The notes beneath the pieces were generated by a model that was given only the letters and a program-made list of their open reading frames with translations, did no database searches and had not been told where the DNA came from. The translations under genes were made by a program, and so were the position numbers. Below, one piece after another: positions 7,618 to 16,284 of a DNA stretch of 64,000 bases. The number at the start of each line of letters is the position of its first letter. Within the stretch, counting starts at the first letter, position 1. Source of the DNA: Emcibacteraceae bacterium (GTDB taxonomy: Bacteria; Pseudomonadota; Alphaproteobacteria; Sphingomonadales; Emcibacteraceae); assembly GCA_021774795.1 (NCBI GenBank), contig JAJFIR010000009.1, positions 1-64,000 on the forward strand. The letters are read 5' to 3'.

Positions 7618-10600
7618 ATGACTGAGACATCAATTTTAAAAAAACCAGTATTTCTAATAGGGGCTGCTATTGGTATTGCTGCGCTGAGCGTTCCACTTTT
7701 CTTTCTGGATGATAGTAGTGATCAGACATCAGTGCGCGACGATGGTGCTGTAATTGAGGCACATGCAGGACTTGAGATGGCACAAGCGTCCAACCCGGGG
7801 CCAACAACTGTGCCGGATATCGTTCAATTTAACCGGGATGTGCGGCCGATACTTTCTGATAATTGTTTTGTCTGTCATGGTAATGATAAAGGCAGCAGAA
7901 AAGCAGATTTACAAATTTCAACATGGGAAGGTGCGACGGCATCACGCAAGAATAATGTCATCCCGCTTATCCCCGGGGACGGTGAAAATAGTGAAATCTA
8001 TAAACGATTAACGCATCATAACCCGGAAGACCGCATGCCGCCAACCTCCACGGGTAAGTCATTAAGTAACATTGAAATAGCCATTGTTAAAAAATGGATT
8101 GATAACGGTGGGGAATATGAGCGTCACTGGTCCTATAATGCGCCGGTGCGGGCAGAGTTGCCCGAAGCCGGTGATATGTGGGCGAAAAACGCCATCGACC
8201 AATTTGTCGCTGGTAAACATCTGGAAAATGGGCTTATCCCAGCAGAAGAAGCCGATAAAAGAACGCTAATCCGCAGGGTAACACTTGATTTAACGGGATT
8301 ACCCCCTACGCCAGAAAAGGTACACGCATTTTTAAACGATGAAAGTGATAATGCGTATGAAAGAATGGTGGACGACTTAATGAATGATGTGCATTTCGGG
8401 GAACGTATGGCCCTGAATTGGCTTGATGTTGTGCGCTATGCAGATACATGGGGATATCATAGTGATAATGAACGTATGGTCTGGCCGTACAGGGATTATG
8501 TGATCAATTCATTTAATGACAATAAACCGTTTGATGAATTTACCCGTGAACAACTTGCAGGTGATTTTTTACCCGAAGGGGGGCAGGCTGCCCTTGTGGC
8601 GTCCACTTATAATCATATGAATAAAATAACCCAGGAAGGCGGCGCGCAGGATCAGGAATACCGAATGAAATACCTGATTGACCGTGTCAGTGCCATTGGT
8701 ACAGCCTGGCTTGGAAGTACGACTGCGTGCGCGCAATGTCATGATCATAAATTTGATCCTATTACCGCGAAAGATTTTTATAGTATGGGTGCATTTTTTG
8801 CAGATATTGAGGAAAAAGGTTTTTGGGGGTCATCGCGGATTGGCTCAGAAATGTTTGATGTCTTTCCAATTGCTTTTGTAGGTTCGGAAGAAAACCAAAA
8901 AAAATATAATGAACTGCTTGATGATTCAAAAATAAAAAAAGCGGCCCTTTCCAGCAATGAAGATGCCAAGCCGCTTCCGGGGATTGAAACATGGCTGGAT
9001 AAGTTAAAAGAAAGTGCCCCTGAAAACGGAAGTGCTTGGAAGCCGTTGATAATTACTGAGTTAAAAACCAATGATCATCCGTCAGCAGAAGTGGAAGGGG
9101 GGGAAGTAATCCGGTCTTCATGGGATGTTCCTGCTGTTCCTGGTGATTTGCTTATAAAAGGGACCGGCGAATTTCCGGCGGTTATTACAACGATACAGTT
9201 AGAACTTTTGTCGAAAGAAGAAGATACGCCGCGACCTGCGGACCTTACTGAAAATGTATGGCTGGCATTTCATGATGTAACCGTCAGGGTTCGCCATAAA
9301 GACGGAACCTTTGAGCAAACCCGACTTGATTTTCATTCGAGGGCAAATAAGGTTGAAGCACCAAGTTATGCATATTATCGATTGTTGAGAGAAAAGCTTG
9401 TCCCATATAAAGAATATGAAAGGCGTATTGGTAACCGCAGCGAACTTCAGGGAGATAAAATTGGACTTCATTTATTAGAGCCGCTTAACTGGAAGGACGG
9501 GGACCAGCTGGAAATTGAAATGGACCTGGCATGGGATGATGGTATTGAGGGTAGTGAAGTTGCTGCGCTTCCTTCAACCCGGATTAAAGTTACGGGCTTA
9601 CCGGGCGGCGGACCCGACCCGGACGGGATCGCGGCGATTGCCCGCAAAGGAAGCGGACAGTCGGAAGAAGATAAAGCAGAAGTTCGCAAATATTACCAGA
9701 CATTCAGCGAACAGGCCATTGCGCTTGGTCATGCGGATTATGAAGCTGAATATGCGCTGATGGAATATAGCGATATCGGTGCGCGGACATGGGTTACTAC
9801 GCGGATGGAAGAGCCGCGTATGACCAAAATATTACCTCTGGGTGACTGGACCAATGATAATGGAATGGTGGTTGAGCCGGCGGTACCGGAATTTTTAGGA
9901 AAAATTGAAACAGATGGACGACGCGCTACGCGGCTTGATCTGGCTAATTGGCTCGTTTCAAATGAAAATCCGCTGACATCCCGGGTGACGGTAAACCGGT
10001 TCTGGAAGCAGTTTTTTGGCTCAGGCCTTTCCAATATTCTGAATGATCTCGGTTCGCAGGGAGAATGGCCAACCCATCCTGAGCTTCTAGACTGGTTAGC
10101 GGTTGAATTCATTGAAAGCGGATGGGATATGAAGCATATGGTGCGGTTGATGGTGACATCCGCTACGTACCGTCAATCATCCTTTGTCGATCAGAACGTC
10201 AGGGATCAAGACCCGTTAAACCGGTATTATGCCCGGCAGTCTCAAATAAGATTGCCTGCGGAAATTATCCGCGATAATGCGCTGGCAATTGCCGATTTGC
10301 TGGTCCCAAAAGTTGGCGGACGTAGCGTCAGGCCTTATCAACCCGAAGGGTATCTTTCTGATCTGGCGTTTCCAAGGCGCATTTGGCAGACGGATGCAGG
10401 CGAAGATCAATACAGACGGGGACTTTATACATTTTGGCAACGCACAAGACTACATCCGGCTATGATGGCATTTGACGCACCGACGCGGGAGGATGCTGTC
10501 GCGGACAGGGCCGCATCGAATACACCGCTTCAGGCACTTGTATTACTAAATAATCCGTCGTTTGTCGAAGCGGCACGTGCGTTTGGTGAGAATATCATGA

Positions 10601-10869
10601 ATGGAAGCGGTGATGTTGACGAGAAGCTTATTTGGGCATTTGAAAAAGCAATGGCGCGTCCGACGTTGAATGATAAGGAACTTGAAATGGCACGGGACAT
10701 TTACCAAACCAGCCTGGAATATTTTAATGAAAATGATGAGGAAGCGGACCACATGCTTGAAGTTGGGCTTAAGCCGGTTTCGGAAGGTGTCAATAAAGCA
10801 GAATTAGCGGCTTGGACGTCGGTAGCACGGGTGATTATAAATATGCATGAAACAGTGACGCGATTTTAA
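7618..10869 (+). CDS. PSCyt1 / DUF1549 (PSCyt2) / DUF1553 (PSD1) multidomain protein
   Basis: 1083 residues. One N-terminal membrane anchor (about 9-30) is followed by a PSCyt1 domain with haem site CFVCH at about 83-87 and RMPPTSTG. The DUF1549 domain has VTLDLTGLPPTP and a CAQCHDHKFDP motif near 371. A variable central part follows, then the DUF1553 domain with NRFWKQFFGSGLSN and a conserved DAPTREDA...NTPLQALVLLN end. The family is abundant in Planctomycetes and found sporadically in marine Proteobacteria, and is linked by association to degradation of complex organic matter; its reaction is not established. It lies 16 bp after the DUF2231 gene and 14 bp before the DUF1501 gene, so the unit is an operon. 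Confidence 0.9.
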   Translation: MTETSILKKPVFLIGAAIGIAALSVPLFFLDDSSDQTSVRDDGAVIEAHAGLEMAQASNPGPTTVPDIVQFNRDVRPILSDNCFVCHGNDKGSRKADLQISTWEGATASRKNNVIPLIPGDGENSEIYKRLTHHNPEDRMPPTSTGKSLSNIEIAIVKKWIDNGGEYERHWSYNAPVRAELPEAGDMWAKNAIDQFVAGKHLENGLIPAEEADKRTLIRRVTLDLTGLPPTPEKVHAFLNDESDNAYERMVDDLMNDVHFGERMALNWLDVVRYADTWGYHSDNERMVWPYRDYVINSFNDNKPFDEFTREQLAGDFLPEGGQAALVASTYNHMNKITQEGGAQDQEYRMKYLIDRVSAIGTAWLGSTTACAQCHDHKFDPITAKDFYSMGAFFADIEEKGFWGSSRIGSEMFDVFPIAFVGSEENQKKYNELLDDSKIKKAALSSNEDAKPLPGIETWLDKLKESAPENGSAWKPLIITELKTNDHPSAEVEGGEVIRSSWDVPAVPGDLLIKGTGEFPAVITTIQLELLSKEEDTPRPADLTENVWLAFHDVTVRVRHKDGTFEQTRLDFHSRANKVEAPSYAYYRLLREKLVPYKEYERRIGNRSELQGDKIGLHLLEPLNWKDGDQLEIEMDLAWDDGIEGSEVAALPSTRIKVTGLPGGGPDPDGIAAIARKGSGQSEEDKAEVRKYYQTFSEQAIALGHADYEAEYALMEYSDIGARTWVTTRMEEPRMTKILPLGDWTNDNGMVVEPAVPEFLGKIETDGRRATRLDLANWLVSNENPLTSRVTVNRFWKQFFGSGLSNILNDLGSQGEWPTHPELLDWLAVEFIESGWDMKHMVRLMVTSATYRQSSFVDQNVRDQDPLNRYYARQSQIRLPAEIIRDNALAIADLLVPKVGGRSVRPYQPEGYLSDLAFPRRIWQTDAGEDQYRRGLYTFWQRTRLHPAMMAFDAPTREDAVADRAASNTPLQALVLLNNPSFVEAARAFGENIMNGSGDVDEKLIWAFEKAMARPTLNDKELEMARDIYQTSLEYFNENDEEADHMLEVGLKPVSEGVNKAELAAWTSVARVIINMHETVTRF

Positions 10870-10883
10870 GGGAGGATGATGCG

Positions 10884-12284
10884 ATGAGTTTAAATAGAAG
10901 AGATTTCCTTAAAGCAACGGCAGCGGCGGCGGGTAGTGCGTCGATCAGCGGTATCATTCCTGAATTGGTGCAAGCAGCGGAGCAGGCAAAATGGACCGGG
11001 ATCATTGATAAGTTCCATGTGACGCCACGTGCTAAGCGGGTTATTTGGCTATATATGGCCGGGGCTCCATCGCAAATTGATTTGTTCGATTACAAGGAAG
11101 ACCTGGTTAAATATGGCGGGGAGCCGATGCCGGAATCATTAACCGAAGGGCAGCAACTGGCGCAGCTTCAAGGTTCTGATCTTATTGTTCGGCCTTCTTC
11201 GTTTGATTATACCCATTACGGGGAAAGCGGTCTTCATATGTCGACGTTATTACCGCATATCGGAAATAATCTTGCGGATAAGATTACGATGATCAGAACC
11301 ATGCATACGGATCAGATCAACCATGATACGGCCCACATGTTTATGAATACCGGGTCAATCGTTTCCGGGCGGCCGAGTTTTGGTGCCTGGATGGATTACG
11401 CACTTGGCGGCGCAGCGGATGATTTGCCACCCTTTGTGGTAATGGTATCAAAAGAGGCATACGGCGGACCACAACCAATCTCATCACGGCAATGGAATTC
11501 CGGCTTTCTTCCCAGCCGTTTTCAAGGCATTGAATTTCAATCAGGCGGAACGCCGGTTCACTATCTTGATAATCCGGGCACCAGTCGCGATCAGCAAGGT
11601 TATTTGATCAATCAAGTTCGCGCCATGAATGAAATAGGCGGTGAAAGATCGATGGATCCGGAAGTTATCACCCGAAATCTTCAATATGAAATGGCTTATA
11701 AGATGCAGCGTAGCCTGCCGGAGTTAGCCGACCTTGATAATGAACCGGATTATATAAAAGACATGTATGGAATTGGCGTCGGCAATGATAAATTTGCCCA
11801 TAATTGCCTTCTTGCCCGTAAAATGGTCGAAGATGGAGTTCGGTTCATTCAGCTGTATCATCGCGGCTGGGACAATCACCATGATATTGATATTAACTTG
11901 CCAAAAGTATGTCAGACAACGGATCAGGCATCGGCTGCATTGGTACTTGACCTGGAACAGCGTGGATTGCTCGAGGACACGTTGGTGATTTGGGGCGGCG
12001 AATTTGGGCGTACGGCCATGGCGCAGGGATCAGGACGAGATCATCATATTAAATGTTATACAATGTGGATGGCAGGTGGCGGTGTTAAGCAAGGCTTTAC
12101 CTATGGCAAGACGGATAATTTCGGCTATAATATTGCTGAAAACGGGGTACATGTTCATGATCTTCAGGCGACGGTGATGCATTTGATGGGTATCGATCAT
12201 AAAAAACTCACCTATCGTTACCAGGGAAGAGATTTCCGGCTCACTGATGTGGGCGGTAATATCGTTAACAAAATAATTGCATAA
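10884..12284 (+). CDS. Tat-exported DUF1501 (sulfatase-fold) protein
   Basis: 466 residues. Twin-arginine signal NRRDFLKATAAAAG at 4-17 implies folded export to the periplasm. The body matches DUF1501: KRVIWLYMAGAPSQIDLFDYK, MIRTMHTDQINHDTAHMFMNTG, IWGGEFGRTAMAQGSGRDHH and HDLQATVMHLMGIDH. The family has the alkaline phosphatase/sulfatase fold, and the conserved Asp/His residues (QIDLFD, GRDHH) probably bind metal. The partner gene of DUF1553 is nearly always DUF1501, so the two probably act in one pathway; substrate unknown. GGGAGG lies about 8 nt before the ATG. Confidence 0.9.
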   Translation: MSLNRRDFLKATAAAAGSASISGIIPELVQAAEQAKWTGIIDKFHVTPRAKRVIWLYMAGAPSQIDLFDYKEDLVKYGGEPMPESLTEGQQLAQLQGSDLIVRPSSFDYTHYGESGLHMSTLLPHIGNNLADKITMIRTMHTDQINHDTAHMFMNTGSIVSGRPSFGAWMDYALGGAADDLPPFVVMVSKEAYGGPQPISSRQWNSGFLPSRFQGIEFQSGGTPVHYLDNPGTSRDQQGYLINQVRAMNEIGGERSMDPEVITRNLQYEMAYKMQRSLPELADLDNEPDYIKDMYGIGVGNDKFAHNCLLARKMVEDGVRFIQLYHRGWDNHHDIDINLPKVCQTTDQASAALVLDLEQRGLLEDTLVIWGGEFGRTAMAQGSGRDHHIKCYTMWMAGGGVKQGFTYGKTDNFGYNIAENGVHVHDLQATVMHLMGIDHKKLTYRYQGRDFRLTDVGGNIVNKIIA

Positions 12285-12298
12285 AAGGATTTAAGGCG

Positions 12299-13342
12299 AT
12301 GCAGATAAAAACAGGAATTTTGACGGGATTCATAATTTTACTAGCGGCTTGCGCGCAAGAGCAGACAACAGAGGATGCTCAAGCAAGTGATGATGAAAAT
12401 ATGGCCTCAACGGAAATGGCGCAGGAAATGAAGCCGAGCCATATTGAACAGGAAGGATGGCTAACACCACCGCCAGGTCAGGAAACCCTTGGTGATCAAC
12501 ATGGCGATATTGAAGTAGCGAAAGATGGCAAAGTATATGTTAGCGTTATGGGAGAACCAAAAGGAATTCAGGTTTATGGCACAAACGGTAATTATATAAG
12601 TAATGTTGAAGGAGCCCCAAACAATTTTCATGATTTTATTATTCATGATGCGGGTGATGGTGTTGAATATATATATGGGGCGGAGCTGGACGGCCAATAT
12701 ATTCTTAAGATGACATTGGAGGGTGAGGTGGTGCTTTCCATTGATGCTCTTGCAACTATTCCCACGCAGTATCAAAAAGATGAAACGGCGGGACTTAGTT
12801 TAACTGGAATTGCGGTTGCTGAAAATGGTGATATTTATGTGGTCGATGGTTACGGCCGTGATTTTATTCATCAATATGATGCAATGGGTGGTTACATTAA
12901 ATCATTTGCCGGTAAGCAGGCACCTTATAATTTTAACACTTGTCACAAGATAATATTTGATGTGCGCTTTAGTCCTGAACAACTGGTTTGTGCAGACCGG
13001 GAAAATGGCCGGATCATTCACATGGATCATGACGGAAATATTCTTAATATTAATGATGGGGGATATCGTCGACCCAGTGCGCTCGCTATCCACGGGGATC
13101 ATCTTGGCATTGCAGAGCTTCATGGCAGAGTAATTGTGCTTGATAAAGACGGGGCTACCGTATCGACGCTTGGTACCAACGAAGATGATACACAGCGCAG
13201 CACAAACGATGTGGCCCCGGTCGCGTGGCAAAATGGGCTGGTAACTTCGCCGCACGGTATTGCATATGACGCAGACGGAAATATCCTTGTTAGCGAATGG
13301 AATAGCTGGGGCAGAGTTCATTTCTATAAGGTCAACGAATAA
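12299..13342 (+). CDS. Lipoprotein with NHL-type beta-propeller
   Basis: 347 residues. Lipobox LLAAC (Cys about 18) is followed by a Glu/Ala/Met-rich linker. The body has repeated blades of the GDIEVAKDGKVYVS, TGIAVAENGDIYVVDGYG and HGIAYDADGNILVSEWN kind, i.e. an NHL six-bladed propeller. Such proteins bind ligands or act as lyase/lactonase-like enzymes; no catalytic residue can be assigned here. Last gene of the operon, 14 bp after DUF1501, and likely displayed in the periplasm with the other three products. Confidence 0.82.
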   Translation: MQIKTGILTGFIILLAACAQEQTTEDAQASDDENMASTEMAQEMKPSHIEQEGWLTPPPGQETLGDQHGDIEVAKDGKVYVSVMGEPKGIQVYGTNGNYISNVEGAPNNFHDFIIHDAGDGVEYIYGAELDGQYILKMTLEGEVVLSIDALATIPTQYQKDETAGLSLTGIAVAENGDIYVVDGYGRDFIHQYDAMGGYIKSFAGKQAPYNFNTCHKIIFDVRFSPEQLVCADRENGRIIHMDHDGNILNINDGGYRRPSALAIHGDHLGIAELHGRVIVLDKDGATVSTLGTNEDDTQRSTNDVAPVAWQNGLVTSPHGIAYDADGNILVSEWNSWGRVHFYKVNE

Positions 13343-13359
13343 GGCTTTAGTCGCCAGGT

Positions 13360-13737
13360 TTATTTTGGTTCTGTTTTTTCCCAGAGGGCGCAACAGGCGC
13401 CTGCGGGGTCTTTAATTATGGCGTATTTACCTTCGGAAGTTGAACATAGTTCAACAATAATAGTGCCGCCATTTTCCGTAGCGGACGTCAAGCTTTCTTC
13501 GATGTTTTCAACGGAAAAATAAGGCACCCACATGGGTGGTATATTCGCGTTGGCATCACGAGCATGGCATATACCTGATATGGTGTCGCCGTTTGATGAT
13601 TTCATATTATAATCATTATAACCGCCCATGTCGCAGCCTTCGGATGTCCATCCGATTACGCCCTGGTAAAATTCGCGAATATTTTCGCCTTCATCGACCG
13701 TTAAGTCGATCCATTCCAAATTTCCAAAGTTTCTCAT
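13360..13737 (-). CDS. VOC (glyoxalase/bleomycin-resistance) family protein
   Basis: 125 residues: LEWIDLTVDEGENIREFYQGVIGW opening, WVPYFSVENIEESLTSATENGG and a PAGACCALWE end, the beta-alpha-beta-beta-beta pattern of VOC domains. It resembles the YdcJ/PhnB-like subgroup annotated as VOC proteins acting near Fe or Mg. It is convergent with the NHL gene with only 17 bp between stops. Substrate unknown. Confidence 0.8.
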   Translation of the reverse strand: MRNFGNLEWIDLTVDEGENIREFYQGVIGWTSEGCDMGGYNDYNMKSSNGDTISGICHARDANANIPPMWVPYFSVENIEESLTSATENGGTIIVELCSTSEGKYAIIKDPAGACCALWEKTEPK

Positions 13738-13906
13738 AATTAAATTCCCCTAATATATTTTTGATATTATTCGCAATATAGCATATTTTTTCGAAATAGT
13801 TGATTGTGGTTAATCATTTCTTAAATGAAATGTTGTTTTATTGGATGATTATCCGTGAAGGGTATGTATAAAAAAAGAAATAGTATTTTATAATAGTATG
13901 CATATG

Positions 13907-13938
13907 AAACCGGCCTTGCTTAATTGCGGGGTCGGTTT
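13907..13938 (+). terminator. Rho-independent terminator, plus-strand hairpin
   Basis: AAACCGGCC (13907-13915) pairs with GGTCGGTTT (13930-13938, one G-U), followed by TTTATTTTT. It is the mirror partner of the minus-strand hairpin at 13964-13998. It is not close to an obvious upstream plus-strand gene. Confidence 0.55.
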
Positions 13939-13963
13939 ATTTTTGCGCCGAAAAAAAAAAGAA

Positions 13964-13998
13964 AAGGCCGACCTTACAATTAAGTGAGATCGGACTTT
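13964..13998 (-). terminator. Rho-independent terminator, minus-strand hairpin with long T-tract
   Basis: On the minus strand the arm 13998-13988 pairs with 13974-13964 (one G-U, one mismatch) and is followed by CTTTTC and a run of T opposite the A-tract 13951-13960. It would end transcription of the lipoprotein gene 14197-14694. Its loop (CTTAATTG) and arms resemble the plus-strand hairpin at 13907-13938, so the two form an imperfect inverted repeat. Confidence 0.6.
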
Positions 13999-14196
13999 AA
14001 TGGGAGAAAAAGTGAAGTCTTGCAGTTATATAGAAATTTAGAGGGGAATCTATACGGCATAAGCGGGGTACAGGTGCCGAGTTAACCGCAAGAACTTCTT
14101 GAATAAAATAGCGAGAATTGATGGCCGTCACAAATCACGTTTGGTAGCATTCAGTCACTTAAATGTTATCGTGCGTGAGGTTTATAATTTTCGAGT

Positions 14197-14694
14197 TTAT
14201 GAGTTTTGATTAAGTTTGCATTGCTCTGTTGTTCCTGTAGGAAGCAAAGGCATTTCAAAATTATCAATGTCATCCAAGCCACGGGTCAGGCGGGCCTTAA
14301 GTCTGGCCAAGTCTTCAGCCATGTTTTCGATGATGCGCGGATCGGAATGATTTTTTGTTTTTTCTTCCAGTGTCGCGGACAATGTCAATATATCCGTTTC
14401 CAGTTTAAACTTAATATCGCTTTCATACGTGTTTTCATATTTAGAATAAGCGGAACTGCGATGGTCCACATAGAGACGGGCAATACAATTGCAATCAAAC
14501 ATAGTGTTATTGATATTACATTGATTATAGGATTTGGTGAAAAAAGCGACATTGGCTTCTGCGACAGCGGAAAGATCGGGACCGCCTTCGGGTGCGTTAT
14601 CCCCGCAAGAGGATAATAACACGGCAAGTATTGTCATGAACACATTTTTAAATAAGGATGTATGCATTATTTTATACCCGGGGATTATTTTCAT
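14197..14694 (-). CDS. Predicted lipoprotein, hypothetical
   Basis: 165 residues with lipobox LLSSC; an internal ATG nine codons in (MHTSLFKNVF) would give a more normal signal peptide length. The mature protein is helical with three cysteines in the order CNINNTMFDCNC. No family recognised. It is the likely gene served by the minus-strand terminator at 13964-13998. Confidence 0.6.
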   Translation of the reverse strand: MKIIPGYKIMHTSLFKNVFMTILAVLLSSCGDNAPEGGPDLSAVAEANVAFFTKSYNQCNINNTMFDCNCIARLYVDHRSSAYSKYENTYESDIKFKLETDILTLSATLEEKTKNHSDPRIIENMAEDLARLKARLTRGLDDIDNFEMPLLPTGTTEQCKLNQNS

Positions 14695-14764
14695 CGCTCT
14701 GTTATTTTTATAATTATAACATTATTTGACCGGCAGAAAATATTTTTTGCCAACAGACAATGGT

Positions 14765-15079
14765 TTATTTCTCGCGTGCATACAAATAAGCTGGTAAAGC
14801 ACAGCTAAGTCCGATGGAAAGGTTTAACAGAATAAAAATAGGGGGTTTTAGAGAGTTTCCCTTACTTGCTTGGTTATACATAAATATCCAAAAAACAAAC
14901 GACGTAAATAACAGGTCGGCACTAAAACCGCCAGCGGCACCATTTACAAAAAGCGAAGATACAAAGACCGGCAAATTAATTCCTTCAACCTGAAAGAATT
15001 GAAAGAAAAATAAATAAGGTATAATCGCACCGAGAATTGCCATTATGAGATAGAGTTTTTTCATGATAAATCCAAACAT
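14765..15079 (-). CDS. Small membrane protein (three or four TM helices), hypothetical
   Basis: 104 residues with hydrophobic segments at about 9-27, 35-50, 55-70 and 82-98. A second ATG at codon 5 (15067) is an equally possible start; neither has a strong ribosome site. No family recognised. It sits between the lipoprotein gene and the phage repressor and may mark the host side of the phage early region. Confidence 0.5.
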   Translation of the reverse strand: MFGFIMKKLYLIMAILGAIIPYLFFFQFFQVEGINLPVFVSSLFVNGAAGGFSADLLFTSFVFWIFMYNQASKGNSLKPPIFILLNLSIGLSCALPAYLYAREK

Positions 15080-15139
15080 TAGACGTTAAATATTTTCTAC
15101 GCGCTATTTATAACAAAGAAAAATAGGGGAGTATATGGG

Positions 15140-15763
15140 TCAGGCCTTTTTAACATAAAGCACTTTAGTAGCCCATTCGATGGTCTTATCATGCATGGGA
15201 GGGGCGTTATGGCTTTCAAGGTGATAAAGCCCGGGTGCAGAACCACGGGAAAGTCTTTTTATATAAATAGCACCGTCGCTAACCTTAATAATACATTGTT
15301 TACCGATACATTCATCTTCGTTGATATCTGTGCCGTCGCGAATATAGAAAATTATATCACCGTCTTCATAGGCCGGGTACATACTGTCTCCCGCGACTTT
15401 AACCGCTATGGTTTTTTCATTAAGCCCGGGCGGTGTTTCTACTTCTTCCATACCGTCGCCATGTGCGTAATCATCGAAAGGGATGTTTATGCCGCCAGCA
15501 CCAACATATCCAACAACCGATGTAACACGTGGGTTTTTATGAAGGACATCAGTGCCTAGCAGATAATCAGTTGTGCATTTAAACAATTCAGCAAGAGCGC
15601 GGACATGATCATGTTCAGGTTCGTCAATACCACTTTCCCAACGGGATATAGTTGACTGTTTAACACCCATCAAATGACCAAGCTCGGTCTGATTAATATT
15701 TTTAATCGACTTTCGCATATGTTTCAGGCGTTCGCCAAATTTTTGCTTCGCTGAGGAATCCAT
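15140..15763 (-). CDS. CI-type phage repressor (HTH + S24 peptidase)
   Basis: 207 residues from ATG 15763. N-terminal Cro/CI-type HTH at about 10-70 (TELGHLMGVKQSTISRWESG). C-terminal S24 LexA-like protease with nucleophile S127 in AGDSMYP and base K169 in AIYIKRLSR; the likely self-cleavage site is Ala-Gly at 89-90 (VGAGG). It maintains lysogeny and is inactivated by RecA-stimulated cleavage. An upstream extension of the frame to 15823 runs through the operator, so the start after it is preferred, although no clear ribosome site is visible (possibly leaderless). It is divergent from the early phage genes across the palindromic operator. Confidence 0.88.
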   Translation of the reverse strand: MDSSAKQKFGERLKHMRKSIKNINQTELGHLMGVKQSTISRWESGIDEPEHDHVRALAELFKCTTDYLLGTDVLHKNPRVTSVVGYVGAGGINIPFDDYAHGDGMEEVETPPGLNEKTIAVKVAGDSMYPAYEDGDIIFYIRDGTDINEDECIGKQCIIKVSDGAIYIKRLSRGSAPGLYHLESHNAPPMHDKTIEWATKVLYVKKA

Positions 15764-15798
15764 GCGCACAACGTATATGCATTTAGCGGGTATTATAA

Positions 15799-15810
15799 CG
15801 TATAAATACG
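15799..15810. promoter_or_regulatory. Second CI-type operator half-sites
   Basis: CGTATAAATACG: CGTAT and ATACG arms around a 2-bp centre, the same half-site family as the main palindrome 15834-15862. It lies between that palindrome and the repressor gene, suiting autoregulation. Confidence 0.5.
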
Positions 15811-15830
15811 CATAATTCAACATATTTAGG

Positions 15831-15862
15831 TTGACAATATATGCGTTATACGTATATATTGT
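15831..15862 (+). promoter_or_regulatory. Early rightward promoter overlapped by a 29-bp operator palindrome
   Basis: TTGACA (15831-15836), 18-bp spacer, TATATT (15855-15860). A 29-bp near-perfect palindrome, 15834-15862, with arms ACAATATAT and ATATATTGT, covers the -35 end and the -10, centred on ATGCGTTATACGTAT. A repressor dimer bound there would block the promoter; this is the classic CI/Cro switch layout. Confidence 0.72.
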
Positions 15863-15863
15863 T

Positions 15864-16155
15864 CTTACAGAACATAAAATTGATTCTAAAACTGGAATAA
15901 TAACGGCAGTAATAGACCTTTTTTATGGTGTTAATTGTGATGATGTATTGGGGCTGGTTCGCCTATCTGTTTTGAAGTTTCAACCCTTCTTCAAAACTTC
16001 CCCTTTCACGAAATCACATTCGGTAAGCATTTTTCCCTGATGACTTACCAGATAAGAGCGGGTGGGGTGTCTTCCTCAATTTTCCCCATCCGCTCATTTT
16101 ATAAATATGAACACAGAAAAACCGCTCAGACAAGCAGTGCGGTGAAGGATAAGTC
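15864..16155 (+). other. Early-transcript leader with three hairpins
   Basis: The 290-bp leader after the early promoter has three stem-loops: GTTTTGAAG/CTTCAAAAC (15969-15997), GGTAAG/CTTACC (16022-16049) and a 12-bp G+C-rich stem (16056-16067 with 16084-16095, one G-U), the last followed by ATTTTAT. They could be attenuator, antitermination or terminator elements for the early operon. A 69-codon ORF (15831-16040) reads through the promoter and hairpins and is judged spurious. Confidence 0.45.
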
Positions 16156-16281
16156 ATGGCAAAACCAAATGAAGAGACCGAAGAGATAAAGATTATTCCA
16201 AATTTAAAGCAGTCGGTTCTGATTTTCGTTAGCTTTTTCTCAGCCACTTGTCTTTTTATGGTTTTTGTAAATTGGACATAA
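16156..16281 (+). CDS. Very small phage membrane protein (41 aa)
   Basis: 41 codons with GAAGGA 6 nt before ATG 16156. A charged N-terminus (KPNEETEEIK) precedes one hydrophobic helix (VLIFVSFFSATCLFMVFV). It ends at TAA 16279-16281, and the next gene starts 3 nt later, so translation is probably coupled. First gene of the rightward early transcript. Tiny single-span proteins in this position can be superinfection-exclusion or host-takeover factors; the function is not known. Confidence 0.6.
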   Translation: MAKPNEETEEIKIIPNLKQSVLIFVSFFSATCLFMVFVNWT

Positions 16282-16284
16282 TTG

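Noticed and set aside
6749-7633. 294-codon minus-strand ORF across the DUF2231-cytochrome gene
   Set aside because: Ser/Leu-rich mirror of the well-supported plus-strand gene with haem motif.
9738-10112. 124-codon minus-strand ORF in the DUF1553 gene
   Set aside because: Lies wholly inside a recognised domain on the other strand; no ribosome site.
15831-16040. 69-codon plus-strand ORF
   Set aside because: Begins inside the -35 box and runs through the operator and hairpins; early leader is a better explanation.
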